DNA from: Anaeramoeba flamelloides
Lineage: Eukaryota > Metamonada > Anaeramoebidae
DNA length: 64,000 nt
Direction of reading: 5' to 3'
Assembly (NCBI GenBank): GCA_027625915.1
Contig: JANTQA010000033.1
Coordinates: 8,680,001-8,744,000, forward strand
Below are positions 54,503 through 64,000 of this stretch, piece by piece. The translations under genes and the position numbers were made by a program. Position 1 is the stretch's first letter, and every line of letters starts with the position of its first letter. A model generated the notes under the pieces. It made no database searches. It had not been told where the DNA came from and worked only from the letters and a program-made list of their open reading frames with translations.

Positions 54503-54978
54503 CTGTAGTCAAAATAACCCGTGCAAAAAAATATAATGCGTGTTTCAAAATAAAAAGCGTGTTTTTTTGTTCTAGTTGACCAATACATTAACCAATCAAA
54601 GAAACCAATAATATACCCTAAAAAAATATGATATTGGTTTCTTAAAGTTCTATTATTTAAAAAGAAATTCTAAAAAATAAGGATCAAATTGCAAAATTTA
54701 TCTCAAAAAATAGAGTTAATTTTTTTGAAAATTTTAATCATAAAAAAAAAAAAATTTCAAAAAAATTGAGAATAATTTGGAAAATTTTCAACTATTTGCA
54801 ATCCTAATTTAAATTTTACTGAAAATAACCAGACCGTTACTTTCAAAATTAATTTGAACTTAGGTATACTATTTGTTAGTAGATTGGATGTTGCCTTGGT
54901 ACAAGAATAAAAAAAAAGCACGGATAATATTTTGAAACACGCATTATAGTCGTTGTGCACGCTTTATTTTGATCACTG
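54503..54978. mobile_element. MITE family B copy 2
   Basis: 476 bp between TA dinucleotides (54501-54502, 54979-54980), collinear and mostly identical with 7601-8079. The arms are 'ctgtagtcaaaataacccgt' and, inverted, 'cagtgatcaaaataaagcgt', with 'tataatgcgtgtttcaaaat' shared by both arms. Non-coding. Confidence 0.85.
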
Positions 54979-54980
54979 TA

Positions 54981-56149
54981 TAATTAATGAATCAAATAAT
55001 ATTATTTTCCTCAAAAAAAGAGTTAATAGTTAGCTTCTTCAGAAAATTTTTATCCTCAAAAAACCTCAGAAATTTCAAAATCATTAGTATGAAAAAATAA
55101 AATTTTAAATTTCAAGTTAGACAAACCCTTGACTTCAATTATTATTTCATGCCGTGTTAATCGGTGTTTATTTGCAATACAATCAACATTCCATTTCTTA
55201 AAAATCTTGAGACTTTTGTATTTATTGTTGTTAGTAGTACTACGATTTTGAAATATTTACATTAAAATTTTTATATACTGATTGAATTGTAATCAACAGA
55301 TAAAAAAAAACTTTACTATGTGATATCAAAATATCGTTAGTAACGAATAAATTATTTATTGGTGTATTTTAGATAATGTTGGGGTATAAATGCCCAAAAA
55401 ATATCTCCCAGTAAATTCAGAAAACTAAATTGAGTTTAAAATACTTCTAATGACTTTAATTAAAAGAGTCTTTTGACTACTCTTTGAATTAGGAGTCACA
55501 AATTTAGTCACTTCAAACCTCTCTCTTTAACAGATTAAGAGATCTTGAACCCTTAACCCTTACCAATAAATCCAATCAATCTCCCACTAAATTGTGATGT
55601 GTTTTAATCATTAAAACCAAGAATATTTTGATCTTTAGACAAACTTTTCAAAAAAATAATTATTTTTTTATTTTGTTTTAGACAAGTTCTGAATTGAAAT
55701 AATAATAAAATGACAAAGAACCAAGAAATTTTTTTCCAATGTTGAAAATTATTGTACTTGTTGTTTTTTTATTGTATTTAACTATACAATTTTTAATCAT
55801 AAATTTTTCTTTCTAAGATAATTTTTTATAAATTCTCAATCTTCTAATCCATTGATAACATTTCAAATTATTAATTTTGTTTTGAAGGTAATTAGTATAT
55901 TTGGGGTTCTAAGGGATATAAAAGATTTTATTTTCAAAAATACTTTATTATTGCTACAAAAAAAATGAATTCCAATTTTTTTTAAATAAAATTATGATGA
56001 TTTGATTTAAGTAAGATGTGTAACATTCTTTAATTTTTGAAATAAAAATATTTACTGAAAAAATAAATTAATTTAAAATGAAACCTTTCAACATATAGAT
56101 ATTTTTTTTTACAAAAATAAGTAACAGAAATAATCCAAAAAGTTTAAAA
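54981..56149. other. AT-rich intergenic stretch
   Basis: Nothing recognised. Confidence 0.5.
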
Positions 56150-56362
56150 ATGAATAATGAAAGAGTAAAAAAAATGTATTTTATATCATTATCAAGATAT
56201 CCAAGTATTAGTGATATAAAATTCCAATTTGAACTTTTTGAAAAAAAAAGACAAAATTTTAATAGTCTGAATTTTTTGGATATTCTAGTTTTTATGATAG
56301 AGAATAAACTAATAGCAAAAAACTCGTTAGAATTATGTTCCCATAAAGTAATATTGAAATGA
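56150..56362 (+). CDS. Small hypothetical ORF
   Basis: A 70-codon frame with an ATG start (MNNERVKKMYFISLSRYPSI, FQFELFEKKRQNFNSLNF, LDILVFMIENKLIAKNSLEL), less biased to Lys/Phe/Asn than chance frames nearby. It is convergent with the RCC1-BTB gene, which ends at 56664. No family recognised. It could be chance or a gene fragment. Confidence 0.25.
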   Translation: MNNERVKKMYFISLSRYPSISDIKFQFELFEKKRQNFNSLNFLDILVFMIENKLIAKNSLELCSHKVILK

Positions 56363-56663
56363 AGAAGAATTAGTAAATTTTGAGAAAAAAATTAAAAATT
56401 TAATTTCAAAATACATCTTTTGAAAATTAAATAAAAATTATAAAATAAATTGTAAAGTTTTATCGATATATTCAATAAATAAGGCAAATGAAAAATTAAT
56501 TGAAAATTTTTTCGAATTGGACTAAAAAAATATTCTGTTTTTTTTTTTTAATGTTATATTCAATTATAATAAATTGGTTTAAAAAAAATAATGAAAAAAA
56601 TTCAAAAAATAGAATATATAAAAAAAGGGGGGTGTGGTAGTATTAATCCGGATTTAACAACAA

Positions 56664-58322
56664 TCAAAATGCCAATAATTGGTCATAATAAGGCGAATCG
56701 TTATTAATTTGATAAAAATCAAAAATATCGATCATGTCCGATTTTTCGGAAGAATCTAATTTCTCAATTTTGAGATTGTCCGTGTATAAAAATTTAATAA
56801 ACAATTTAAGAAGCCTTTCGGGCTTTTTTGTATAATCTGTGATTTGGTTCCCTGGGTTTTTTACACTTAAAAACATTCCTCTGATTATTTCGCTTCTGGC
56901 TTGTAAAAGAAATTTGTGTATTGGGAAGCTTTCTTGCTTCGCCCGTATGCGGAAATCTTTATTTTCCGTCTTGTATAGGGCACCCAAATCGCTCTGCAAG
57001 TCTTTATTGACAAGATCATTGATTTGGAAATCGTTTTCAAATTGTTGGATTAATTTGGTGTCCAATAGCTGGTCTGAATATACCCATTTTAAGAATTTTT
57101 CAATTTCTTGATTTGAATATTCTTTCAAAGTTTTGAGAATTTCCTTGGCAGACTTTCCCGTTCTTGCCTCCAGTAGTGATAAATGGCACTTAAACCCCTT
57201 TATTTTAAAATCTGTGAATTCGTTTCTCTTCCAGAAATTGTAAAGATCTTGATTTAAAGCTGCCAATTTAACTTTGATGAACCCTGTGTATGTAAATGCG
57301 CTGCATCTGATTTTCTCAATTGCATGCCCAGGCCTGATTTGGTATTTGGTTTCGTTCATTAATTGGCTATTTTTCCCCAAAGGATAATAGCCCTTTTCGC
57401 CAAAGACATAGAATTTATTTTCTGCTGTGTGGACGATGGAATACTTATGGCTAGACGCGATCTTGTTTACAATTTTGTTTTTGAAAAATTCAATTTCACT
57501 AAATTGGTTTAATTGTTCGTTGATCCCATTTAATTCTTTTTTACCGGCAATCAATAATTTGCCTCCGGGCAGTAGCACTAAAGTTGAAGACAAAGTTAAG
57601 GAAATGTCAACTATTTCCAAGTCATCGAAAAGAGGGAGGTGTGTTGGCGTTTGAATACAGTTTTGATTCTCGGTATTGCTGATCCCGATTTGAGAAAACT
57701 TATTATAACCAAAGCCAAACAATTGGTTGCCCGTGGTCAAGAAAAAGCTATGGCGTGCAAAGCCGGTGTATACTTTCTGTACGCTTTGGGAGATCACCTT
57801 TGGTTGGACGTTTTCTTCATCAGTCCTTCCGATTTCGCCAAAGGTATTACTGCCGAATGAATACAAATCACCATTCTTTGTGAGCACAAAGGAATGCAAC
57901 AAGCCACAGTAAAGGGATCCAACTTCTTGACCTTTAAAATAATCAATCACAGAAGGAACACCGAGTTGGTTGTGTAGCGTGGGCCTGCCTAGTTGTCCGG
58001 AATTCATTCCATATCGGTTTGTGCTAAAGGAAATAATTGATCCATTTTCTAACAAGATCAAATAATGGTACCCGCCCGTAGCTAGTTGATGAATTTTGGA
58101 AGTCGAGATTTTCATTTCTTCGACTTTTAAAAACGGTTCGATGCATTTTATTAAATCGCCTTCTTCCGTAACAACCAGTAGTTGTTGGTTAAAGCTTATG
58201 TCGCGACATAATCCTTCACAAAAGCCATGGTTCACCAATTTTGGCAAGACTTGCATCGAAAATTGCTTTCCTGAATAACTTAATGCAAAATTCCATCCAA
58301 AGATCTGTATGTTATTTTCCAT
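56664..58322 (-). CDS. RCC1-repeat and BTB domain protein
   Basis: A single exon of 552 residues. Residues ~1-350 form RCC1-type beta-propeller blades: IQIFGWNFALSYSG, GGYHYLILLENGSIISF, CGLLHSFVLTKNGDLYSFGS, NTFGEIGRTDEENV, FARHSFFLTTGNQLFGFGYN, FSQIGISN, FYVFGEKGYYPLGKN. They are followed by two BTB-like segments. The first (~370-430) is degenerate: DFKIKGFKCHLSLLEARTGK, FLKWVYSDQL. The second (~460-552) is better kept: DFRIRAKQESFPIHKFLLQA, RSEIIRGMFLS, LLKLFIKFLYTDNLKI. Such proteins are often CUL3 adaptors or act in trafficking and small-GTPase signalling; which applies here cannot be read from sequence. The gene has no intron and visibly higher G+C and CpG than its neighbours. The start is the first ATG, at 58322, and the stop is TGA. 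Confidence 0.9.
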   Translation of the reverse strand: MENNIQIFGWNFALSYSGKQFSMQVLPKLVNHGFCEGLCRDISFNQQLLVVTEEGDLIKCIEPFLKVEEMKISTSKIHQLATGGYHYLILLENGSIISFSTNRYGMNSGQLGRPTLHNQLGVPSVIDYFKGQEVGSLYCGLLHSFVLTKNGDLYSFGSNTFGEIGRTDEENVQPKVISQSVQKVYTGFARHSFFLTTGNQLFGFGYNKFSQIGISNTENQNCIQTPTHLPLFDDLEIVDISLTLSSTLVLLPGGKLLIAGKKELNGINEQLNQFSEIEFFKNKIVNKIASSHKYSIVHTAENKFYVFGEKGYYPLGKNSQLMNETKYQIRPGHAIEKIRCSAFTYTGFIKVKLAALNQDLYNFWKRNEFTDFKIKGFKCHLSLLEARTGKSAKEILKTLKEYSNQEIEKFLKWVYSDQLLDTKLIQQFENDFQINDLVNKDLQSDLGALYKTENKDFRIRAKQESFPIHKFLLQARSEIIRGMFLSVKNPGNQITDYTKKPERLLKLFIKFLYTDNLKIEKLDSSEKSDMIDIFDFYQINNDSPYYDQLLAF

Positions 58323-60300
58323 TCGCTGGCTCTGTTTTTCTTTTTATTTTGATATTTTTTCTTTTGTTTGAACAGTCAAATGTGTAAAATTGATTCTTTT
58401 TGAGAAAAAATGATCAATGGAACTAACTAAATTGTTTTGAATTAAGAACAATAGAATCATTTGAATTAACAATTATAATCATATGATTTTTTTTTGAAAT
58501 TAGCTTAAACTTTGAAATGCTGAAATTTTGATAAGATTTAAAATCATCTCAAACGCATCCAAAATTTTAATAGTAGACAATTAAACGAATATATTTTGAA
58601 ACTTTGTTTCACAATTTAAGTCACAGAATTTTTGATAAAAAATCCAGTTAAATCTTTTGAGAATAGTGTTAAATAAAGTTATTTTAGTGTAGAAAGGTTT
58701 ATATTAGCGAGTGTCTTAACTATTTTTTAGTTTGTAAATATAAAGAAACTGGCTGTGTCAAAATAAACTCCTGGGTGTGTTAAGACATTTAAATAAAGAC
58801 AAAGAATTGTTTATTGTTTACTTGTAAATTAAGGAATGATATGATATAAAATATCAACCTACAAATTTATAGATATTGTTATTATTTTGGAAAAGTTTCA
58901 CATCATAAAAATACATTCTAAGAATTAAGGAAGGGTGTTCTAAATGGATTTGTCGAATAAACCAAGGACATTATTTTTTTCATCTTGTTTGAGACTCTTG
59001 AGATCCTTTATCCAAAGATTTAAACAAATTATTTTGTCAAAAAGAGTGTTTTTTTGGTTATTTAGGTTCTTTTGTAAATCTCCACAAATTAGAAAGCAAT
59101 AATGAATAGTGTAATTGATATTTAGTAAATTAAACAATTTTACTGGGTTTCAAATATTTTTGATAAAGGGTGTTCAGTTTTATGTATCCAATAAATTCTT
59201 ATGTATTTTCCCTTTTAAAATATAAATAAAATATTATCTTGAACCTAATTTGGGATATTTCAATTAATATAAAACCGCAATTTAAAAAAAGGGGTTAGGT
59301 CAAAATATTTCAAGAAACTTTGTTTAATCACATATATGTATCTTAAGACTTTAGTCACTTATGGTGAATTTGTTCCATATACAAAGAGTGACTTGACACT
59401 AAAAAAAAATATTTTTAAATTGAAATTAGTTTGATTGGTAAAATTCAAACTACGTAGACAAAAAACACACAAAATACCAATTCCAAAGTTTAAATTTTAA
59501 AGAAAATCCCAATAATATTTTAAAAAAGTCTATAAAATAAACAAGATAAAAAATCTAAGTTATTCAAAAAAAATCCTTCTTTTCTCATTTTTTTTAATAG
59601 AATACAGAAATTTCTTCAATTCGGAACTAATTTCTTTCTTTCAAAAAAAAAAAAAAAAAATAGAATTGTCTTTGATATACAATTATTGGTTCTTTTTTTA
59701 ATTCTAAACATTTGATAAAACTTTTATTATATAATCTTCTTTCAGTATAAAAAATTATTTTTAAAATTAGTGTGAATGGAAATTCTTTGAGATTACAAAG
59801 AGTGTCAAAGAGGGATACTCGAAACTGGCACACACGTGTTCAAAATTACAATTTGTGTTGATTCAAATATAATGGGGTGTATTCACCTTTTTTCTCTTTT
59901 TTTGTTTTTTTTTTCAAAAATGGTATAGATTTTCCTTATTTTTATAGAAGTTTGTTGTACACCTATATGTTTTCATTTTTAATTGATTGGGGGAAATCTT
60001 GAAAATCAAAATATTTTTTTTTTTACTAGAATGTCTCTACATTGAATAAAAAAAATTGTTTTTTTTAGAGTAAATCGTGTGTAATTTCAGGAAACATGGG
60101 GTAATTTTTTTGAATCATGTCTTCTCAATAATAAAAAATAAAAAATAATAAATAAAAAGATTTTTTTTTTCTAACTTCTTATTCCAGGTGTATAAAATTG
60201 TTTCATAGAATTCGAAGTAACCTTTCGAACTTATTGTGGTCCCTTTTTTAGTACAGAGAGGTTCGAAGATATGATCTAATATAAAAATGGTGAAAAGTTA
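58323..60300. other. AT-rich intergenic stretch
   Basis: No gene supported. Two minus-strand open pieces (58940-59137 with DLQKNLNNQKNTLFDKIICL; 59627-59833 with CQFRVSLFDTLCNLKEFPFT) have somewhat protein-like composition and might be debris of a gene. No domain was recognised and they were not annotated as genes. Confidence 0.35.
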
Positions 60301-60499
60301 ACAGTTAGTTCGATTTCCATTGCACAAACTGTCATCAAAATTTGAGATAGAAAAACTTCCCAATTTAAGATACATTAATTGGAATTTTTTTTTCATAATG
60401 ATTATTTTATTAGAATCTGAATTTTATTTCTTTAATCTGGGATTATTTTTGTACCTTAAAAATTGTTGAAAGTTTGTGAGGAAAATGTGGAACACACTG
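60301..60499. mobile_element. MITE family A copy 3, degraded, opposite orientation
   Basis: About 199 bp between TA dinucleotides (60299-60300, 60500-60501). It aligns with the reverse complement of 11171-11365: 'ttgcacaaactgtc', 'attttattagaatctgaatt', 'tttttgtacctta' and 'gttgaaagtttgtg' match in order. Confidence 0.65.
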
Positions 60500-60501
60500 T
60501 A

Positions 60502-62616
60502 AAATAAATTAATTTAATATGTAGGTTGCTTCGTGTTGATTCATTACAGACTATTTAAAAAGATAGTTAACAAATTTTATTGTGATTGGGGTATAAGAAT
60601 TTCTAATTTACATGTTTTTAGAATTTTTAGTTTTAATTAATATTTTTAGTAACCATTTGTTAAAAATTGCATTATTATATTTAATTCTTTTTTTTTTATT
60701 AATACAATACCCAATCTTTGATTATTTAATGGCTATCTCATTCTTAAACCAAGTTAATATTACTTTTATTGTTAAAACCACATTTATTGGTTTAAAAGAC
60801 ATATTGAATATCAAAATCTTGTTACTTTCTAAAATTCTGTTTTTATTTTTTTAATTTATCTGATACAATTAAACCCAATTAAGGAATATCTGAATTTTAT
60901 GCTCTGTGAGCATTGGAATGCAAAGCAGTAAATAGACTAAGACCCTAAAAATATAGTAAATTGAGGGAAAGTCAAAATATTGCCAATTTTTAGCATTTTA
61001 AGATTTTGACTAAAATCATTTATTGATCCAAAAACTTTTCGAAAAATCCCAACAAATCAAGGCAAAAATAAAAAGTTATTTTTTTTGATATTGGGAAAAT
61101 GTCACTCCACTTTCTTTTCAAATGGGTCGCTACACTCACCACCGACTCTAACATACTTTAATATAAAGTGGAATGACATTTTCCGAATATCATTTTGGAA
61201 GTCGAAAATTTTGAGTGAAAAATTTGGATTTGGAAAGTAAATTTTTTTTGTCTTCCTCAAAAACAACTTAAATTTTACATTTTAACAAGATCTATTAACT
61301 CAGCATTCCTTTGAGTTCATAATTCGTGTTGTGTGTATAAAAGTAATAGCAACTGGGAATAAAATTCGAATAATCCTTAACAAATTCAAAATTTACAAGG
61401 AAATGTTTTGAAAATCAAAATCCTTATCATAAGTTGTTTTCCTCTTAGTATTCAAATATTGTAGGGATGGTTGTAAGGGTATAAATAGACTAACATATAA
61501 ATTTTTCGAATATAAAGTGGAAAATAAGTCTCGTGAGACGTAAAAAAATTGATTATTTAAATTTAACTTGTTTTGTTTGACTATTTTAAAAAGTTTTCGA
61601 TCCAGATTACAAAAAAAAATATCATATTTGTAATATTTTAACTTTCCTTTGACCTACATTCTTTTAAACCATTTTTTCTATTTACAAAATTAGATTTCAG
61701 TTCTCTCAGAACACACAAGTCAGAAAGCCTTAAATTATTTAACAATGTGCAAAAAAGATATAAAGTCTTTGGGTGTTAGGTTACAATTAGTTTGTAAATA
61801 TTCATTTACAGACCAAGCTTCATCAAAGAAATAAAAATAATCAAAAAAATTGAAAATTCTAACTTTACTCATTTTATAATCACATCTGGGTTTGGAACTG
61901 AAGTTTAGAGATCTAAACCTTAGTTTGTGAAAAAGTCCAATACAAAATTCAGATTATTTACAGACATCAAATTTTATATCCAGACATCATTGATGTTTGA
62001 TTAGGCATCATTTCAAAAATGAAATCCACTATTTTACGAAAAACTTTTTACAAGAGAAATTTCTGAAAAAAGTAACAAGCAAAATATTGGTTTTTTTGAT
62101 TAAATGTGAAACCACGCACCTAATTAACCCTTTTTTTTTCTTATTGGTGTTCTTTTTAGGAATTTAAAAAAGAATAACACTGAAGGAATTTTTGAGTATG
62201 AAAATTTTACACGTGAATAAAAGAAGAGAAAGGTGCAATTCTAACAAAGGAAAGACTTTTATTTTCCTTAAGAGTAAAAACAAATTTTTTGTAAAGTTAG
62301 TAATAAAACATAAAAGCAAATGTGCAAAAAAAGGGGCGAGATAATCCATTGCTTATCATTTTACCAAATTTAAAATACTGAAAGAAGAAAAAAAAGCAAT
62401 CAGAGATTTTCATTTTTTTTTTTTGTAAGTTTTTTTTTCTTTTTATTGAATTTTTTGATTCCCCCTTTAACTTTTTAACAAACTAAATTAATGAAATAAA
62501 AATTGAAATCCTCTGTGCTTTTCTTTTACTTTATTGATATTTTTTTAATTCTTTCTTTTTTCTTCTAAACACAACCAATTTCTTTCCCACAAAAATAAAA
62601 TAGTATTTAATCGGTA
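60502..62616. other. AT-rich intergenic stretch with one hairpin
   Basis: No gene supported. The open frame at 60612-60854 translates to a featureless hydrophobic string. A 105-bp inverted repeat lies at 61087-61191 (separate entry). Confidence 0.5.
61087..61191. repeat. 105-bp inverted repeat with a G+C-richer loop
   Basis: The left arm 'gatattgggaaaatgtcact' plus 'ccactt' pairs with the right arm 'aagtgg' plus 'aatgacattttccgaatatc' (about 26 bp, 2 mismatches). The roughly 53-base centre is richer in G+C than its surroundings ('gggtcgctacactcaccacc'). This is either a tiny MITE or a structured RNA. Confidence 0.6.
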
Positions 62617-63524
62617 ATGCAATACCTTAAATCTAACTTTTCCACAACAACTTCCACACTTAAGCCTTTGTTAAGTGGTGCATTAAGAGTTGGACATTTG
62701 CTTGAAGAAGCAAAACCACTTCATTTTAAAAAGAAACTTGCAGGACTTAGGGGTAATTATCTTATACACTTTTTTGAAAAAAAAAAAAAAAAATCTTTCT
62801 TCAAACAAAAAAAAATTCATTTCTCCCTTAATAACTTTTTTTCTCTTTTTTTTCTTTATTTTAATTTTTGAACTTTCTTTAATTTTCCAAGAAAAAACTA
62901 AAATTGGTGGAGGACAAAGAAGAATTGACAACCAACACAAAAAAGGTAAATTAACTGCACGCGAAAGAATCGATCTTCTTCTTGATAAAGGAAGTTTCCG
63001 TGAATATGATGCATTTGTTGAACACAGATGTACTCTTTTTGGAATGGACAAAAATCATGTAAAACATTCTTAATATTTTTTTCTTTTACATACTCTTTCG
63101 AAACAAAAAAAAAATCAAAAACAATTGAAACAATCAAATGCTTAAATTCAAATTTTTTCATCTTTTTCTCTTTGTTTGCAAATATTTAATAATTCTTAGA
63201 TCCCAGGCGATGGTATTGTAACTGGCCATGGTACAATCAACGGAAGATTAACATATCTCTTTTCACAAGATTTCACAGTTTTTGGAGGATCTCTTTCAGA
63301 ACAACACGCTTGGAAAATGTGTAAAATGATGGACAAGGCTGTTCTTGTTGGTGCACCAATGATCGGAATCAATGACTCTGGTGGTGCTCGTATCCATGAA
63401 GGCATTGATTCACTTTCTGGATACACAGAAGTCTTTCAAAGAAATGTAATGTCTTCAGGTGTTGTTCCACAAATTAGTTTAATCATGGGACCATGTGCTG
63501 GTGGTGCCGTATATTCTCCAGCTC
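62617..63524 (+). CDS. PCCB: Propionyl-CoA carboxylase beta chain, N-terminal part
   Basis: Exons 62617-62752, 62892-63058 and 63200-63524 are in phase (donors gtaatt, gtaaaa, gtaagt). The protein continues beyond the window after VYSPA, where the next codon begins with C, consistent with the Leu of the family's SPALTDF. Residues 1-45 are a basic, Ser/Thr/Leu-rich presequence ([20 protein letters not shown]) suited to import into a mitochondrion or hydrogenosome. Then come the carboxyltransferase segments [82 protein letters not shown], and [19 protein letters not shown], which fit PCCB best among acyl-CoA carboxylases. With the biotinylated alpha chain the enzyme interconverts propionyl-CoA and methylmalonyl-CoA. 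About 209 residues are visible. Methylcrotonyl-CoA carboxylase beta is the main alternative. Confidence 0.93.
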
Positions 63525-64000
63525 GTAAGTCTTTTTATTTATTTTATTTATTTATTTTATTTATTCTTTTCAATTATTTGCCTATTGAACAAAAGATCTA
63601 AAAAAGTCATCATTTTCAAAAAGTAACAACTTCAAGTCTTAAAAACGAGATCTAAAAAGGGTTTGTTCTCCCAAACAGAACAGAACAGTTTTAATGAAAA
63701 ATTTTTAAAACTTTTTAAATCTCACTTCTACAATTTATCAAAAAAACAAACTTTGAAAATACAGACATCATTTTTTGTACTTGTGTTTTTTTTCAAACAG
63801 ATTATTTTAAAAAAGTTTTAGTTTAAAATTTTGCACTTGTGCTTTTTTCAAACAGATTATTTAAAAAAAATCAAAAAAATTCAATAGATTTTTGATATTT
63901 TATAAGAAACTTTTTTTGCTTTATTTTTTGAAAAAAAAAGTTTTTTTTTTTTTCGAAATACAAGATCTAATTAAATAAAAGTGAAAAAAAAAAAAAAAAT
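63525..64000. other. Intron 3 of the PCCB gene, incomplete
   Basis: AT-rich, stops in all frames, and no exon resembling the next carboxyltransferase segment before the window ends. It contains two similar blocks ('ttttttcaaacagattattt' near 63790-63810 and 63845-63863), a short local duplication. Confidence 0.7.

Noticed and set aside
56839-58278. Plus-strand ORFs across the RCC1-BTB gene
   Set aside because: Antisense shadows of the 552-residue protein.
60612-60854. 80-codon hydrophobic ORF
   Set aside because: Featureless Leu/Ile/Phe composition expected from AT-rich DNA; no helix pattern or neighbours to support a membrane protein.

Overview
This is an AT-rich nuclear window from a unicellular eukaryote. 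Protein-coding genes are short islands (locally richer in G+C) separated by long, very AT-rich stretches. Introns follow GT-AG, with donors mostly GTAAG-like and occasionally GTTTGT, and acceptors TAG, CAG or AAG. TAA and TGA both end intact genes, so the standard code applies. Introns reach 3-4 kb and carry transposon debris, and poly-T/poly-A runs and (TA)n tracts are everywhere. The gene set (RCC1-BTB protein, Lys/Glu-rich proteins, Asn/Gln-rich ubiquilin, an organellar-type propionyl-CoA carboxylase beta chain) would suit an anaerobic amoeboflagellate such as Anaeramoeba, or another AT-rich amoeba. That placement is an inference from general impression only.

Layout. 1-771 (-): 5' part of an F-BAR protein. 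1640-2955 (+): a decayed, intronless guanine deaminase copy. 6207-7460 (-): RING-H2 protein with a long acidic/basic low-complexity tail. 7.5-17 kb: gene desert full of small DNA-transposon relics, including two tandem ~1.65-kb elements embedded in (TA)n tracts. 17.1-18.3 kb: ribosomal protein genes eL30 (-) and uS15 (+), divergent across 236 bp. 23.3-24.9 kb (-): SCP/FCP1-type phosphatase. 29.7-30.4 kb (+): VPS29. 33.5-33.9 kb (+): small Lys/Glu-rich protein. 38.7-44.7 kb (+): ubiquilin with a 4.2-kb transposon-filled intron. 48.9-54.1 kb (-): importin alpha in seven exons, with a 25-nt microexon and a 3.0-kb intron that also holds transposon relics and a small ORF. 56.7-58.3 kb (-): RCC1-BTB protein. 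62.6 kb to the window edge (+): 5' part of propionyl-CoA carboxylase beta.

The genes do not form a pathway. They are mostly housekeeping functions: translation, nuclear import, proteostasis, retromer sorting and propionate metabolism. The most distinctive content is the repeat fraction. At least five families with inverted ends or repeated copies recur in the window. One family has a precise filled/empty-site comparison, one recurs upstream of two different genes, and several are shared between the large introns of ubiquilin and importin alpha. Exon coordinates come from reading splice signals and family alignment by eye. No search or alignment program was run.
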